A stretch of 64,000 nucleotides of DNA from Citrus sinensis (lineage: Eukaryota; Streptophyta; Magnoliopsida; Sapindales; Rutaceae), in the NCBI RefSeq assembly GCF_022201045.2, contig NC_068559.1, positions 26,109,501-26,173,500 on the forward strand. Reading direction: 5' to 3'. Of this stretch, positions 9,613-20,740 are shown piece by piece; positions within the stretch are counted from its first letter, which is position 1, and every line of letters starts with the position of its first letter. Position numbers and translations under genes: made by a program. The notes under the pieces were generated by a model. It ran no database searches and was not told the DNA's origin. It worked only from the letters and a program-made list of their open reading frames with translations.

Positions 9613-12532
9613 ATGAAGTTCTTTGCATTGAGCATTCTTTGTTTCTTCTCTAGCCTACTCCTTCACAGGTACCTCTTTTTCTTATTACCACTAACATTAC
9701 AGTTACTTGCAAGACACTCTTGAATGCGTAGGAAATGAGAAATGAATGATAGTATTTGTTTGTTATTTTTGATCAGTGAGTTAAAATTTTTACTATGATG
9801 AAACAAATAATTAGGAGATGTCTTGGAATTCAGGATACCGTCTGTAAATGCAGCAGACAAAGAGACAGAACATGCTGCCTTACCGCCCAGAGGCTGGAAC
9901 TCGTATGATTCATTTTGCTGGATAATCTCAGAACAAGAATTCTTGGAAAGTGCCGATATTGTTGCTAAGCGTCTTCTTCCTCATGGATATGAGGTAATCA
10001 ATTGCTCCATCTCGTAAGGTGGCATAATGAACTTACGTAAATGAGGCTTAAATTTTCTTAACGTGTGTAAAATGATCTAGACAAACTGGGAAGGGCATGA
10101 CGCAAATAATATCGGACTAATTAATGGCCTTTTTTTTTTTTCTTTTTCATTGTGTGTTTTATGTAATGTGATGCAGTACGTTGTGGTGGATTATCTCTGG
10201 TATAGAAAGAAAGTGAAAGGTGCACATATAGATTCAGAAGGGATAGATTTGATCGATGAATGGGGAAGAATGGTGCCTGATCCTGAGCGATGGCCATCTT
10301 CGAAAGGTGGGAAAGGGTTTACAGAAATAGCAAAGAAAGTACATGATATAGGTTTGAAGTTTGGGATTCATGTGATGAAAGGAATTAGTACCCAAGCGGT
10401 TAATGCTAACACCCTTATCTATGACTATGACAAGGTATCAACTCATAAAATTGATGTCAAATATGCGAACCACAGTAGGAACTGCTCTGTTTGACGCATT
10501 ATTGTCTTGATATTTGATCAGGGAGGTCCTTACATGGAGGCAGGTCGCCAATGGCGGGCGCAAGATATAGCCATCAAGGAAAAGCCATGCGCATGGATGC
10601 CGCATGGATTTATGGCCGTAAATACAAAGTTGGGAGCTGGCAAAGCTTTTCTGAGGTCACTGCATAAGCAGTATGCCGACTGGGGTGTTGATTTTGGTAC
10701 ATTTGAACAATTTCCTTCCATTTTTATTGCCATGTTACTAATTGTTCTCAATCTTTTCTCTCGTTTAATAAACTCTTTCTCCTTTTGTCTTGCAGTGAAA
10801 CATGATTGTGCATTTGGTGATGACTTGGATGAGGGTGAAATAGCCGTTGTGTCGGAGGTAAAAAAATCCTGCTTTTGGTAAAATCAATTAGTCATAAATC
10901 TATAAGTTTACAAAATAATCACATTAAAAAAATACAGACACACTTTTAAACTGTATAAAATTATCTTTTAATGAACTATAGAGTTATAAAATTTAAGAAA
11001 GTTAAAAACTAACTTTTCTAAGCCTCTTAATTTAAAAAAAAACATGGGCACATAAAAAAAAAGAAGTATGTCCGCACTTAAAAAAAAAAAAAAACCTCTT
11101 TTACAAACTTTGAGGTGATAATCCTTATGACATTTCACCGTGCAGGTTTTCAAGGGGCAACAAAACCGTCCAATTATCTATTCTTTGTCTCCAGGAACAA
11201 GTGCAACACCAGCTATGGCACAAAAAATAAATGGATTAGCCAACATGTACCGGGTAACTGGGGATGATTGGGATAGTTGGCCAGATGTTGCTGCCCATTT
11301 TAGTGTTGCAAGGTAGATTATGGATTCCATGAGAGCTTAATCAGAATTTTTTTCCCTCCTTTTTTTTCAAAAATATGTGCTTTGTTTATTATTCATTATT
11401 CCATATAGGGATTGAAATGTGTCACCTTTTGCTTCAGGGATTTCGCTGCCGCTAATATGACCGGCGCCCTGGGCTTGAAGGGAAAGTCATGGCCTGATTT
11501 GGATATGTTACCACTGGGGTGGCTTACTGATGCAAGTAATATATGTTGGAAAATTTTTGCTCTCTTTCATAAATATTCAACGAGATTCCGTTATCCGAAT
11601 TATGTAGCATGCTTGGACACTCTAGTTTTTCAAATTTCAAGAATGGATGCAAAGTAATTCACAAATTAATCTTGATGTTTTCATGTTTTGTCAGATTCAA
11701 CTCAAGGTCCATACAGAGCTTGTAAACTTACTCAAGATGAACAAAAAACTCAGGTATGCTTGTATATGCAAATCTGAATTGGTGTTTTGATCTTTGGTAA
11801 AAGGGCTCATTCATTTCGCCTTCACACAGATTACTTTGTGGGCGATGGCCAAATCTCCTCTTATGTTCGGAGGAGATGTAAGAAAGCTTGATGACACAAC
11901 GTATGGTCTGATTACAAATCCGACTCTGCTGGAGATTGACCATCATAGCTCAAACAATAAGGAGGCAAGTACAGGCAACACAAACACACATAGTTAAGAC
12001 AGCAATCTGAAGAATACAAATTTCCAAATGCTTCATATCTAATAGATTTTCTCTCGCCTTTAATTACAGTTTCCTTATATTAATGGAGGAAAAGGAGGAG
12101 CTACTGGACCAAGTGCTGGAGCTGTTGCTTCGGGAGTTCGTTCTTGGATTGCAACTGGAAGAAAAGGTTTGATTTCTTTGCCAGTTATCTTGGTCACGTT
12201 CGGCTTCGGCCTTGAGGATTGAACATCACATATTAAAAATTTTATGTTATATGTGCATTCTTTTCTTAATTTACATTCCATAGTTTGATTGTTTCTATCT
12301 TTGCTCATCCTCAGGAGAAATATACCTTGCATTCTTCAATCTGAACAATGCAAAGACGACGATTTGGGCCGAAATAGCAGACCTGAGCAAGGCAATCCCT
12401 GGGTGGAAAATAAAGCCTCCATGTAAAGGGACTGAAATCTGGAGTGGAAAAGACTTTGGAGTGATGAAAAAGTCTGTATGGGCAGAAGTTGAGACCCATG
12501 GTTGTGCACTATTTGTTCTTAATTGTAACTAG
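9613..12532 (+). CDS. GH27 alpha-galactosidase / beta-L-arabinopyranosidase-like protein, copy B (lectin-like module missing)
   Basis: Tandem paralogue of the upstream gene. Eleven exons keep frame: 9613-9668, 9834-9993, 10177-10434, 10522-10696, 10796-10857, 11146-11312, 11438-11535, 11695-11753, 11830-11964, 12070-12166, 12315-12532; 494 aa. Signal peptide MKFFALSILCFFSSLLLH, GH27 opening PPRGWNSYDSFCW, nucleophile motif KHDCAFGDD and acid/base motif SWPDLDMLPLG are intact. Exon borders match copy A through exon 9, including the GC donor at 11965. Exon 10 then starts like A's exon 10 (FPYI) but passes through a short GGKGGATGPSAGA linker straight into A's exon-13 sequence (RSWIATGR). About 145 residues are missing, including the QxW lectin-like module; there is no stop or frameshift, so it is probably functional but with altered glycan binding. 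Confidence 0.92.
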
Positions 12533-12984
12533 TGTAGAGGAAATTATATTATAGCCCAAAAAAAATAAAAACTCCTACTGCATTTGTTTCAGAAGTTCAA
12601 ATCAAATTTTCTTGGTAAGTGATTGATCCTTCCAAATATGCCCATATTGTGTTCTTCGTATAAACGTATTAAGATATGTTTCAAATTTGAAATCAAAGTG
12701 TCGTAATTTTCAATTCACAGTAAATTACATTTTTATCATTTCATAAATGTTGTTGAAGAACCTAAAGTGAATTACACGTCATGCATGATGGCAGCAACAG
12801 TATGTGCTATATTTTAAAGGAGGCAAGACCGTGCTTGGATGGATTAATAATTTCATATTTGATATTCAAATTTGTTGTTTATTGCCCCCACAAAAGTAGG
12901 TACACAGATATTAATGGCTAGGAAAGAATATTAAGATAATTTTTAGAAAAAAAATTGTGAATTGTATTAAGTTCAATATAATGC

Positions 12985-13009
12985 ACCACACACACACACA
13001 CACACATAT
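12985..13009. repeat. (AC)n microsatellite
   Basis: Uninterrupted AC dinucleotides running into TATATA, in the intergenic DNA after GH27 copy B. Confidence 0.9.
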
Positions 13010-14343
13010 ATATTAATCCGAAGTTGTAGATCACATATATTGCCAAAACTCGCCCAAAAGAAAAGAGACAGGTGATTGATAGTTTGATACCCAATTTCTC
13101 GCATGAGGAGACTTGACACCTCACTTTCGAAAAAGAAAAAGAAAGATGGTTGCCCTTTTCTTCTCTCGTTGAGCAACATCAACTTACTCGAGGCATCGCT
13201 TGGAGTAGAGAAAAAGAAGGGTTAGTGGGGAGGGTCTTAGTCCACGTTGAAAGATACATTATTGATGATACATTATTGATGTTAAAGTATTAACAAAAGA
13301 ATATGTAGCTTTAGCAGCCGATTAGATCACTAACCATTGAATCATTAGTTTGTTAATGATCATTTTCATGGTCAGAATAATCAAGATAGGGACATAGCTT
13401 TTCAGATGAATGGCTTTTTATTATAAAGACAATCTCATTTGGTCCGAAAACTTTCTTCTTTTGGTGGCAAAACAGTTAAAGTTAAGAAATGATAAAGGAA
13501 GCAGATTTTTTCTTAATATGTATAAAACTTCTACAACTTTTTAGCTGAAAACTACTCCCAAAAAAGGCACTTTGGGAAGTGGCCTTTGTCATTGAACCAA
13601 ATTCATCAAGAGGAAATGCCGGTTGCTGTAATATTTTACATAAATTACTATCTAAGTTCACAAAGTACCATCTAAGTTCTATGTAATATTTTGCGACTAT
13701 CATATGTTGAGATGACAAAATTTCTGATCTTGATAATAAAAGGTTAAAGTTCGAACCTCCCCTCGTGTAGATGGAAAGAAGATTAAATTGCTATTAGTCT
13801 AAATAATAATAATAAAACTATGCAATATTTTATTAAGAGTATATATTATACTAAAACCAAAATTGAGAGACGTATTCTTTTAGAAATATCATATTACAAA
13901 CAAGGGTTTAAATTCGAAATTCATATAATTTTAATACAATAAGGGATCTACAGTCTATAACTTTAGAATCAGTCTCTATAAGATTGCACATTTCACAAGG
14001 TAGAGAGATTGTGATAAAATTAAGATATTCCTGCTTACAACTATTATTTACAAGAGAAGAAATTGAATACCAACTGGCATACATAATCTAACGACATATT
14101 TGACATTGGCTGGGCAGTCAACTTGTAACGGCTCTGGGTTATTGTTTGTAGCAGTACCTTGAAAGCAAGAAAGTTTGAAAGTGTAAGAAGAAGATGACAA
14201 TTTTGACTTTTCCTCTGAAATGAAAAAAAGTTATTTAATTAAGGCTATACATAACATCTAACCAAAATTATTGGGGTTTCCAATGATAAAAGACGAATGT
14301 AATAATGTATGTTAATTTTTTTTTCCAATTTTTATGAATCAAG
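13010..14343. other. Intergenic AT-rich DNA with possible SINE debris
   Basis: No gene seen. Around 13690-13800 there is a stretch with GTTCGAACCTCCCC, a polymerase III B-box-like match, followed by a tract resembling one at 31640-31730; both may be decayed copies of one short interspersed family. Confidence 0.35.
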
Positions 14344-14672
14344 AAAAGCAAAGCAAAACGCCGAGTGGTCAGGACTGCTGCCTTCCAACTTGGAGGGCAG
14401 CAGTTCGAACCCCCACAAAAGTATTGTGGGGATATTTCCTTCCTCAATTAAAAATTGAGTGAAAGCAGTCATCTTCCTTACCCATGAGTGATGAGTGAAT
14501 ATCCCTCGAATATTTATGAGGGTTAAAATTTGGGCAGAACTCCATTAGCATTGATGTAAGTTGGTCTCAGTAATAGTCTGATTTGTAAATATCAGTTATA
14601 CTCTCATGTAATATGAATTGTAATCCGAGCAATAATCTCACGTAATAAAAAAAAAAAAAAAAGCAAAGCAAA
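14344..14672 (+). mobile_element. tRNA-derived SINE with target-site duplication
   Basis: The body starts near 14359 with a tRNA-like head: A-box-like GCCGAGTGGTCAGGA (14360-14374) and B box GTTCGAACCCC (14403-14413), separated by an anticodon-arm-like region. It ends in an A-run (about 14647-14660). The 14-bp sequence AAAAGCAAAGCAAA flanks both sides (14344-14357 and 14659-14672), the target-site duplication expected from LINE-assisted retrotransposition. Body length is about 300 bp. Orientation is plus. The nearly perfect duplication suggests a fairly recent insertion. Confidence 0.85.
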
Positions 14673-15199
14673 GTACAAGAAGCAAAATAACTGTTTGATT
14701 ATGATACAACCAAGAATTCTTTACAGGACTATCTTACTACAATCACTTCCCCTTTTGTCCCAACCTGAACTAAGCCGGCAATACAAAGCAATTTCAACAG
14801 CAGCCGCCAGGATGCTCAGACCTGGCTTTCTTTTCTTCTACTTTAATATTCATAATAGAATAGAAAAAAAAATAGCAGTCGGGTTCTGCGGATTCACTTT
14901 CGTCCATATTCTACCCCTCCATTAATATTATTTATTTGTTAATTAACATTCACATATGTTACTATTAAAAGATTATTTTAATTTTAAGTCGTAGATACAT
15001 ATACTTTTTTTTTAAATATTTTCAGATAACTTTTCCTTCATTTATTAGGTGAAAAGTTTCGAGTTTCACCATAAATTTGTGGTAAAAAAAGGGGAAAAAA
15101 AACAGTACACTTCCATTGCCCCCTAAATTTTGGCAGACGTGGTTGTATCGGAACACGACTATGACGTGATCTATTTTTGGCGCGATGTATTTCTGTTAC
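14673..15199. other. Upstream region of SufE2-like gene
   Basis: AT-rich intergenic DNA without a supportable gene; it leads into the promoter of the SufE2-like gene. Confidence 0.5.
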
Positions 15200-15210
15200 C
15201 TATATATAGA
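15200..15210 (+). promoter_or_regulatory. Putative TATA box of SufE2-like gene
   Basis: CTATATATAGA lies about 145 bp upstream of the ATG at 15348. A start near 15235 would give a pyrimidine-rich leader of about 110 nt. Confidence 0.6.
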
Positions 15211-15347
15211 ATAGAGAACAACTTTCTCAAAGACACAGACAAAAGTCGGCGCAGTTTAAGGATCTTTCCCATTTGCTTGCTCTACTCCTCGCCCTTTGTT
15301 TTTACTTAAATTAATTTTCTTCACTTCCACTTCCTCCTCATCTAAAC

Positions 15348-15992
15348 ATGAGCCTGAAACTTTCATCAACCCTAAACACAAGTCGCCGCTCTTTCTCGTC
15401 ACCTTTGTTTTTCTCAAACGTTAAACGCACGCCAATCAGTAATATCAGGATACCAAGAAACCGTTCCGTAAAGTCTTTTACTTGCGTACACGAACGCAAC
15501 CCGGAACCCATCGCAACAACAAGCACTAAACTTCAACTGCTGGTGTCAGAATTCGATTCATTAACGGAACCCATTGACCGGGTCAAACGTCTGTTAGATT
15601 ACGCGGCGGTCTTGCCGGGGTTGGACGACTCAGGGCGCGTGCAGGCGAACAAGGTGGCGGGTTGCGCCACGCAGGTGTGGCTTGAGGTAGTGATGGACGA
15701 GAGAGGAAGAATGAGGTTCAGAGCCGACAGTGATTCAGAGATTTCAAAAGGGTTTTGTTCGTGCCTGATAATGGTGCTCGACGGGGCCGAGCCGGAGGAG
15801 GTGTTGGGCTTTAAGACTGAGGAATTGACTGAGATGAACGTTGGTGTTGGGGTAAGTCATGTTGGGATCAAGGCGGGGGCGTCCAGAGTCAACACGTGGC
15901 AGAATGTGTTGTTGGCTATGCAGAAGAGGACTCGCTGTTTGGTTATGAAGCGAGAAGGGAAAGTCTTTGCTGGTTGTAATTGCTTTAATTAG
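15348..15992 (+). CDS. SUFE2: Chloroplast SufE2-like cysteine desulfurase activator
   Basis: Intronless 214-aa protein. SufE proteins accept persulfide sulfur from the plastid cysteine desulfurase (NFS2) and stimulate it in iron-sulfur cluster assembly. Residues 1 to about 55 are Ser/Arg/Lys-rich with almost no acids, as in a plastid transit peptide. The SufE domain spans about 60-205: KLQLLVSEFDSL, RLLDYAAVLPGL, then NKVAGCATQVWL with the sulfur-accepting C106, then DSEISKGFCSCLIMVLDGA. It lacks the BolA domain of SUFE1 and the NadA domain of SUFE3, so it fits the short SUFE2 type (At1g67810 from memory). The start is the first ATG after a pyrimidine-rich leader and is required for the transit peptide. 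It stands alone on the plus strand. The SufE family call is firm; the SUFE2 class follows from size and domain content. Confidence 0.9.
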   Translation: MSLKLSSTLNTSRRSFSSPLFFSNVKRTPISNIRIPRNRSVKSFTCVHERNPEPIATTSTKLQLLVSEFDSLTEPIDRVKRLLDYAAVLPGLDDSGRVQANKVAGCATQVWLEVVMDERGRMRFRADSDSEISKGFCSCLIMVLDGAEPEEVLGFKTEELTEMNVGVGVSHVGIKAGASRVNTWQNVLLAMQKRTRCLVMKREGKVFAGCNCFN

Positions 15993-17032
15993 TGAATGGC
16001 CTTTAATTGACTTTGATGGTCTCTATGTTTTAGTACTTCGAGGCACAATTCATGTCATCATGTATCCTGTTTCCTCCACCTACAGGCTGCTGGCAGCTGA
16101 TGCTTTGTTGTACATGAGCTTTTAATTTTGTTACAAACTACAAAGTCGTTTGAGATAATTCAGATGTAGAAACTGGGCTCCAAAGGCTATGGATGCCTGG
16201 ATGCAGACAGCAAATGCAGGGTTTCGGGTATACACATCTTCAATCTTGAATCTTGATGATGCAGCTTTTAGAAAATTATTAAGTTCCGCCAAACAAGGCT
16301 ATCAATTTGATGTGTAAATCATTGACTATGAGATTGACTGTATATGGATTTGTTATGGATGAAATCATTTTTTATATGTTTTAAGTCTGATACTTTCCCC
16401 AAAATAAAAAAGAAAAAGATGCTTCGAGAGTGTTTGGTTCTTCTGAAGTGTGATGTTACGCAATTTTTAGCTCTATCAGAGTCAGGATATTTCATTTCTA
16501 TCGCATTCACTTTAATCTTCAAGATGAATTCATTCAACTTACACCCAGGATTCCGTCACAAGCTATGAAGCTGGATGATTCATTCAGGTTAGTTTCATCC
16601 AACATCAAAACAACATAGTCCTCACAGGTTATGTGGATTGCATTTGCGGATACCAAAGGCAAAGAAGTTAGTAGTAGATAGGCTAGTATCTTTGTATCCT
16701 TCATTCAGCTGTCAAAAGGAGATGAGAAGAATCCTTCTTATCTCTAAGCTGGACGGGTTTCAAGTTCTGAACGTTGCATATGCAGTTTTGCACTTTCTTG
16801 AATGCCATTGTACGTGTAGGGCTGAGTGTATTATTTCTAGTTGTTTTCTGCTTCACTCAAACACATGGCTCCCCTCGTTATTATATTTGTCATACAAGTT
16901 ACAAATATTCACTTACCCTTCAAAATTTTCTTGATGAAGAAATCTGCTTGCAGAAACCCTGAAGTGTCAACACATTCTTTCAGTTCCTACCATAAAGTAC
17001 CCGGAAAACGTAGTTATTTCTACTCTATCAAC
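15993..17032. other. Intergenic region
   Basis: No gene, RNA or clear repeat seen. It probably contains the SufE2 3' UTR and, on the other strand, the 3' region of the NAR2-like pseudogene. Confidence 0.5.
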
Positions 17033-17746
17033 TCACCTTCTCTCAATTCCTTGAGAACCCTTTCTCTTACTTCTCTCCACAAAGTAAAATCCAAACAAAG
17101 ACACCGCAGGAAAAAAAGAGAAGCACATAGATGAAATCTCAAGGGACAGATGCCGCTCACTAATGGCATGAATTTCAAACAAGTTGCTGCTCTTCCTAGC
17201 ACCAAATGTTTGTCCAAATCCCACTTCTTTACCAGCAGAATCAGAAGCGTAGACTGTAACGAAGTAGCTTGCTTCAGGCGCATCATTCTCAATCATCGAC
17301 CCAAGGCTATGATTCTACTGTGGCTGCGGCATCATCAGCATAAGGCCTTCTCACAATGGTGAATTGGCAGGTCCTGTCTTTGGTCATATCATCCTCGGTC
17401 TTTGACCATGCGCCGTCTACTTGGCTTGCCGGTGCATAGCACAAAGTCACCTTCACTTTCTTGTACAAGTCATCGGTTGCCCGAAAGCTCCTATTCAAAC
17501 TCCAGCTCACTGTGATCTTGTCATCCCCTGCTTTCAAAACTTCAAAAATGGAACAATACAACAAAAATCTTGTAAAATTATTATTGAACTAACTAATATT
17601 CGTCTCCTTTTTAGATAAGCTTTAGCTATTTAAGAGATAGACTGAGAGATAGTAATAATTCTTGGAACAGAGGAGAATCGTACATCGCCATTAGAAGACT
17701 TTACTAAACACAAGAGTAACATAATTATAAAGAGACGTGAATCCAT
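17033..17746 (-). pseudogene. High-affinity nitrate transporter accessory protein (NAR2/NRT3-like), frameshifted
   Basis: NAR2/NRT3 proteins partner NRT2 transporters at the plasma membrane. Minus strand: exon 1 17746-17643 gives signal peptide MDSRLFIIMLLLCLVKSSNG and the mature start; a 74-bp GT-AG intron (17642-17569) could join it to exon 2 from 17568. Family hallmarks are clear: VLKAGDDKITVSWSLN, KVKVTLCYAPASQVDGAW, KDRTCQFTIVRRPY, then SYFVTVYASDSAGKEVGFGQ, NLFEIHAISERHLSLEIS and a C-terminal membrane segment with a basic tail. The frame breaks between them: after RRPYADDAAATVES a TAG at 17309-17307 stops the first frame, and the rest continues only in another frame from about 17296. 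Either a pseudogene or a sequence error; no splice sites bridge it. The usual GQ-VLKAG junction is also unusual here. Confidence 0.75.
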
Positions 17747-17830
17747 CGAATTCCAATGAAAATGAACAAAAGTCTTAATGTTTGTGTTGATTTCAGAAAA
17801 TTGTAATAAGAGGTTGATGCAGGCTGCCAA

Positions 17831-18912
17831 CCCATATATAAATCGGTGCCGATATTCTTACAACACTTTGTAGAAAACTTTGCACAAAACGGTGCGTTTT
17901 GTACAAAGTATAAAACCCACTTTTTGCTGCAAAGTTTAACAACAAACACACACACACACACGTAAGGGGAACAAAACTCAGCGTCTCTCTCTCCCATCTT
18001 CTTTCTCCCTCATGAAACCTCACCAAACAGCTCAGATCTTTCTCTCTCATCCCCACGCCAGTAACAGTCTCATCTCTGTTCTCCCTTGTCGCGTAAATGA
18101 TGAAAAAAATGTGCTATAAATGAGGGAGACGCGTAAATTATAGCATAAGCTCAATGTTTAGGGGTTGTAATTTTTTTAAAAATTCTTTTCAAATAATGGC
18201 AAATACAATTTATTCAACAGAGTAAAATAATTTGAGGAAGCAAACTAAATTTTCCAGGTACTTCATCAAACAATCAAATCACAACATGAAAGCTTGAAAT
18301 AAATATGATTCCCAAAGGCATCAGGTTTTGCATAATTTGATTCTAATTTACAACACTCAAGCAAAAGACCAACACCATCCATAGGTAATTCAGCACAATA
18401 TCTTAAACGAGTTAAAGATTTCAATTAGAGCAATGAATTGAAACGGGTGAGAGAGAGATCTTATGGTTGCTGCGGGGCGAGAGAGGTTAGAACTGGGACT
18501 ATTAGCGGCGTGGAGACTGGAAAGAGAGATCCGAACTATCTTGTGAGGGAGAAAGGAGGCCAGAGAGAGAGACCCGAGCTGTCTTGTAAGGAAGAAAGGA
18601 GGACGGAGGGAGAGAGATCGGAGCTATCTCGTGAGGAAAAATGGAGGAAGAAAGGAGACTTCTGTTGAGTTTATTATATAATATTATATTAATAAGGAGA
18701 CTTCTTGCTGTGTGGAGAACGAAGCTGCTGGGTTTTTGTTGCAGTGAAAGGAGGCAGACGCGAGTGGGAAAATGATGTTGTGAATTGGCGTGCTTGTGTG
18801 TTGTTTGGTGCACGTACGAAGAGCATTTTTAAAGCTGCACAAAACGCACCGTTTTGTGCAAATCTTTGCACGCAAATTTATGAGAACATCATTTTCTTAT
18901 ATAAATATAGGT
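17831..18912. mobile_element. Possible DNA-transposon relic bounded by inverted repeats
   Basis: A 24-nt segment at 17879-17902 recurs as an exact reverse complement at 18839-18862; each copy itself contains the near-palindrome ACAAAACG-GTG-CGTTTTGT. Similarity extends weakly outward (CATATATAAAT versus ATATTTATATAAG read inverted). The interior holds an AC run (17945-17961), CT-rich DNA and a GA-rich minisatellite, with no transposase. The exact ends and any target-site duplication are not visible. Confidence 0.4.
18523..18660. repeat. GA-rich tandem repeat, about 46-bp unit, three copies
   Basis: Three imperfect copies share GAGAGA-(T/C)C(C/G)GA(A/G)CT(A/G)TCT(T/C)GT(G/A)AGG and a purine tail. 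The plus-strand reading frame across it (repeated RDPNYLVREKGG-like blocks) is a product of the repeat, not a gene. Confidence 0.65.
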
Positions 18913-19178
18913 AGCTACATATTTATATCGATTAAATTTCACTAGTCGAAGTCTTGGGAGACAGAAAGCCTTTACCCTTTAGAAACCTGTGAAAGATGAT
19001 GGCCCATTAACATGCCCGAGAGGTGTACCCAAATTTTAGCCCATATTAGTTAACTGACTCTCTGATTTTTAGCCCATTTTAAGAGGTAAGAGCTAAGACA
19101 GATGGCCCATTCAAATGCCCAGTAGGTGTAGAAGACTTTTATACCATATTTGTTGACCGTCATAAAGTTAGGTACTTA

Positions 19179-19448
19179 GGACTCATTTAGGATTTTTTTT
19201 TGCGAGATTTAAAAGTTATTTTGAAAAGTTACAAATTAATTTTATTATTTGATAAATATTTTCAGAAATCACTTTTGGTAAATTTACCTTATCTTACTGA
19301 AGATTTTAAAAAGTAGGGAAAAAGTAGATTTTTAAAATCGGATTTTGAGAATTAGTTTTATACTTAATTTCGTGTTTATCGTCATATATATTATAAAAAT
19401 CTAAAATTATCCATATTAATTAGAAAATAAAATCATTAACCTTAAAGA

Positions 19449-19482
<34 letters not shown>

Positions 19483-19819
19483 GCCAATTATTAGTAAGAT
19501 AGCAAAATAAAAAAAATAAAATTAATAATATTTTATTTATTTTAATTATCAATTATTATATGTACATAATAAAAAAATATTTTATATACATGTATGTGAA
19601 TATTTAAATAATTTTTATTAAATATTATACTCAATCTAGTCATTTACATTTTTACAGCAGTTTAACAATAAGATTTACTAAATATATACGATTGCTTTTA
19701 AAACCACTTCTAAAAATAAAATTCACCAAACTTTTAATTAATTCTCTTCACAGTTGATTATTTCTATAACACAGCTAACAACAATTATTTTAAAAACTAT
19801 AACATTACCAAACTGACCC
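19179..19819. mobile_element. Degenerate MITE-like element (about 640 bp)
   Basis: The left end GGACTCATTTAGGA and the right end, read inverted, GGGTCAGTTTGGTA begin an imperfect inverted repeat that continues into T/A-rich sequence (AAAAGTTATTTTG versus AAAATAATTGTTG). The interior is AT-rich, non-coding and contains an (ATT)n tract at 19450-19482. It fits an old non-autonomous DNA transposon. Confidence 0.4.
19450..19482. repeat. (ATT)n microsatellite
   Basis: About eleven uninterrupted ATT units inside the putative MITE at 19179-19819. Confidence 0.9.
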
Positions 19820-20740
19820 TTATTGATTTTATGGTTGCTTTTCAATTCTAATTTTCTAAAATTTTATTTACTTTTTAAGACAAGATATGATGACTAATTA
19901 GTAGGGGACAAATTATTAAAATTATTTAAATAGGGCAGTAACTCAATGAGCTATGACTATGAGGGTTCATTAGAAATATTATTGCCCTTTACCAAATATT
20001 TTGGAAGTCCCCCAATGTCAATAAATTCTAGACTCTAGAGTATGTAGCAAAATAAATAATAAAACAAAAATTAGGTAATTTTAATGGGAATAAACAAAAT
20101 AAAGCAGTTTAATAACTTGCCGAAGCAACTTTGCCATCATATTTATCTAATATATTTAATGAATGAAATTGATTTCTTATAGTAATTTATTAAACTCGTG
20201 CATAAAATTAAACTAGTGTTTGTCTTTTCTATTATTTAATGAATATGTGTCCTTTTAAAGTTCATTGAACAATCACTGGCATTGACCATCTTGAATATAA
20301 AAAGTGCATCTAATTTCTATTTTTAGATTATTAATTTGCCTAATCTGACTTGACCACCAACACATGATAAAGACTTGACCAAGGTATAATTAGAGCTTGA
20401 TACACTAATTGAACTCTGCATAATAAAATCAGTTGACTACAGCTAAAAGCGGTCTGTTTCTTGCCCATATTCTTCTCGGCAATTAAACTTTTATGACCTT
20501 TTGTTTTGTACCATATTTTTTGCATTTGACATGGTGAGTAATGATTTAAGTGAAATGATTTAAGCAAGGATCGTTGCTCTCGCATTACTGATTGGATCAT
20601 AGAGAATCAATTTCAATCTCACAAAAGAACAAATAAAAATTAAAATATTTTATGGATGCCATTAAAATTTAACTTAATGACAAAGTTTCCCTATAAATTT
20701 GCTTTAGTGCGGCGCATATTACTTTTCTTATATAGATGCC

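Noticed and set aside
14359-14430. tRNA gene
   Set aside because: A and B boxes are present but the acceptor stem does not pair and the sequence continues into a SINE body with A-tail and target-site duplication.
18438-18813. Open frames on both strands with repeated charged blocks
   Set aside because: They follow the GA-rich tandem repeat and have no family resemblance.
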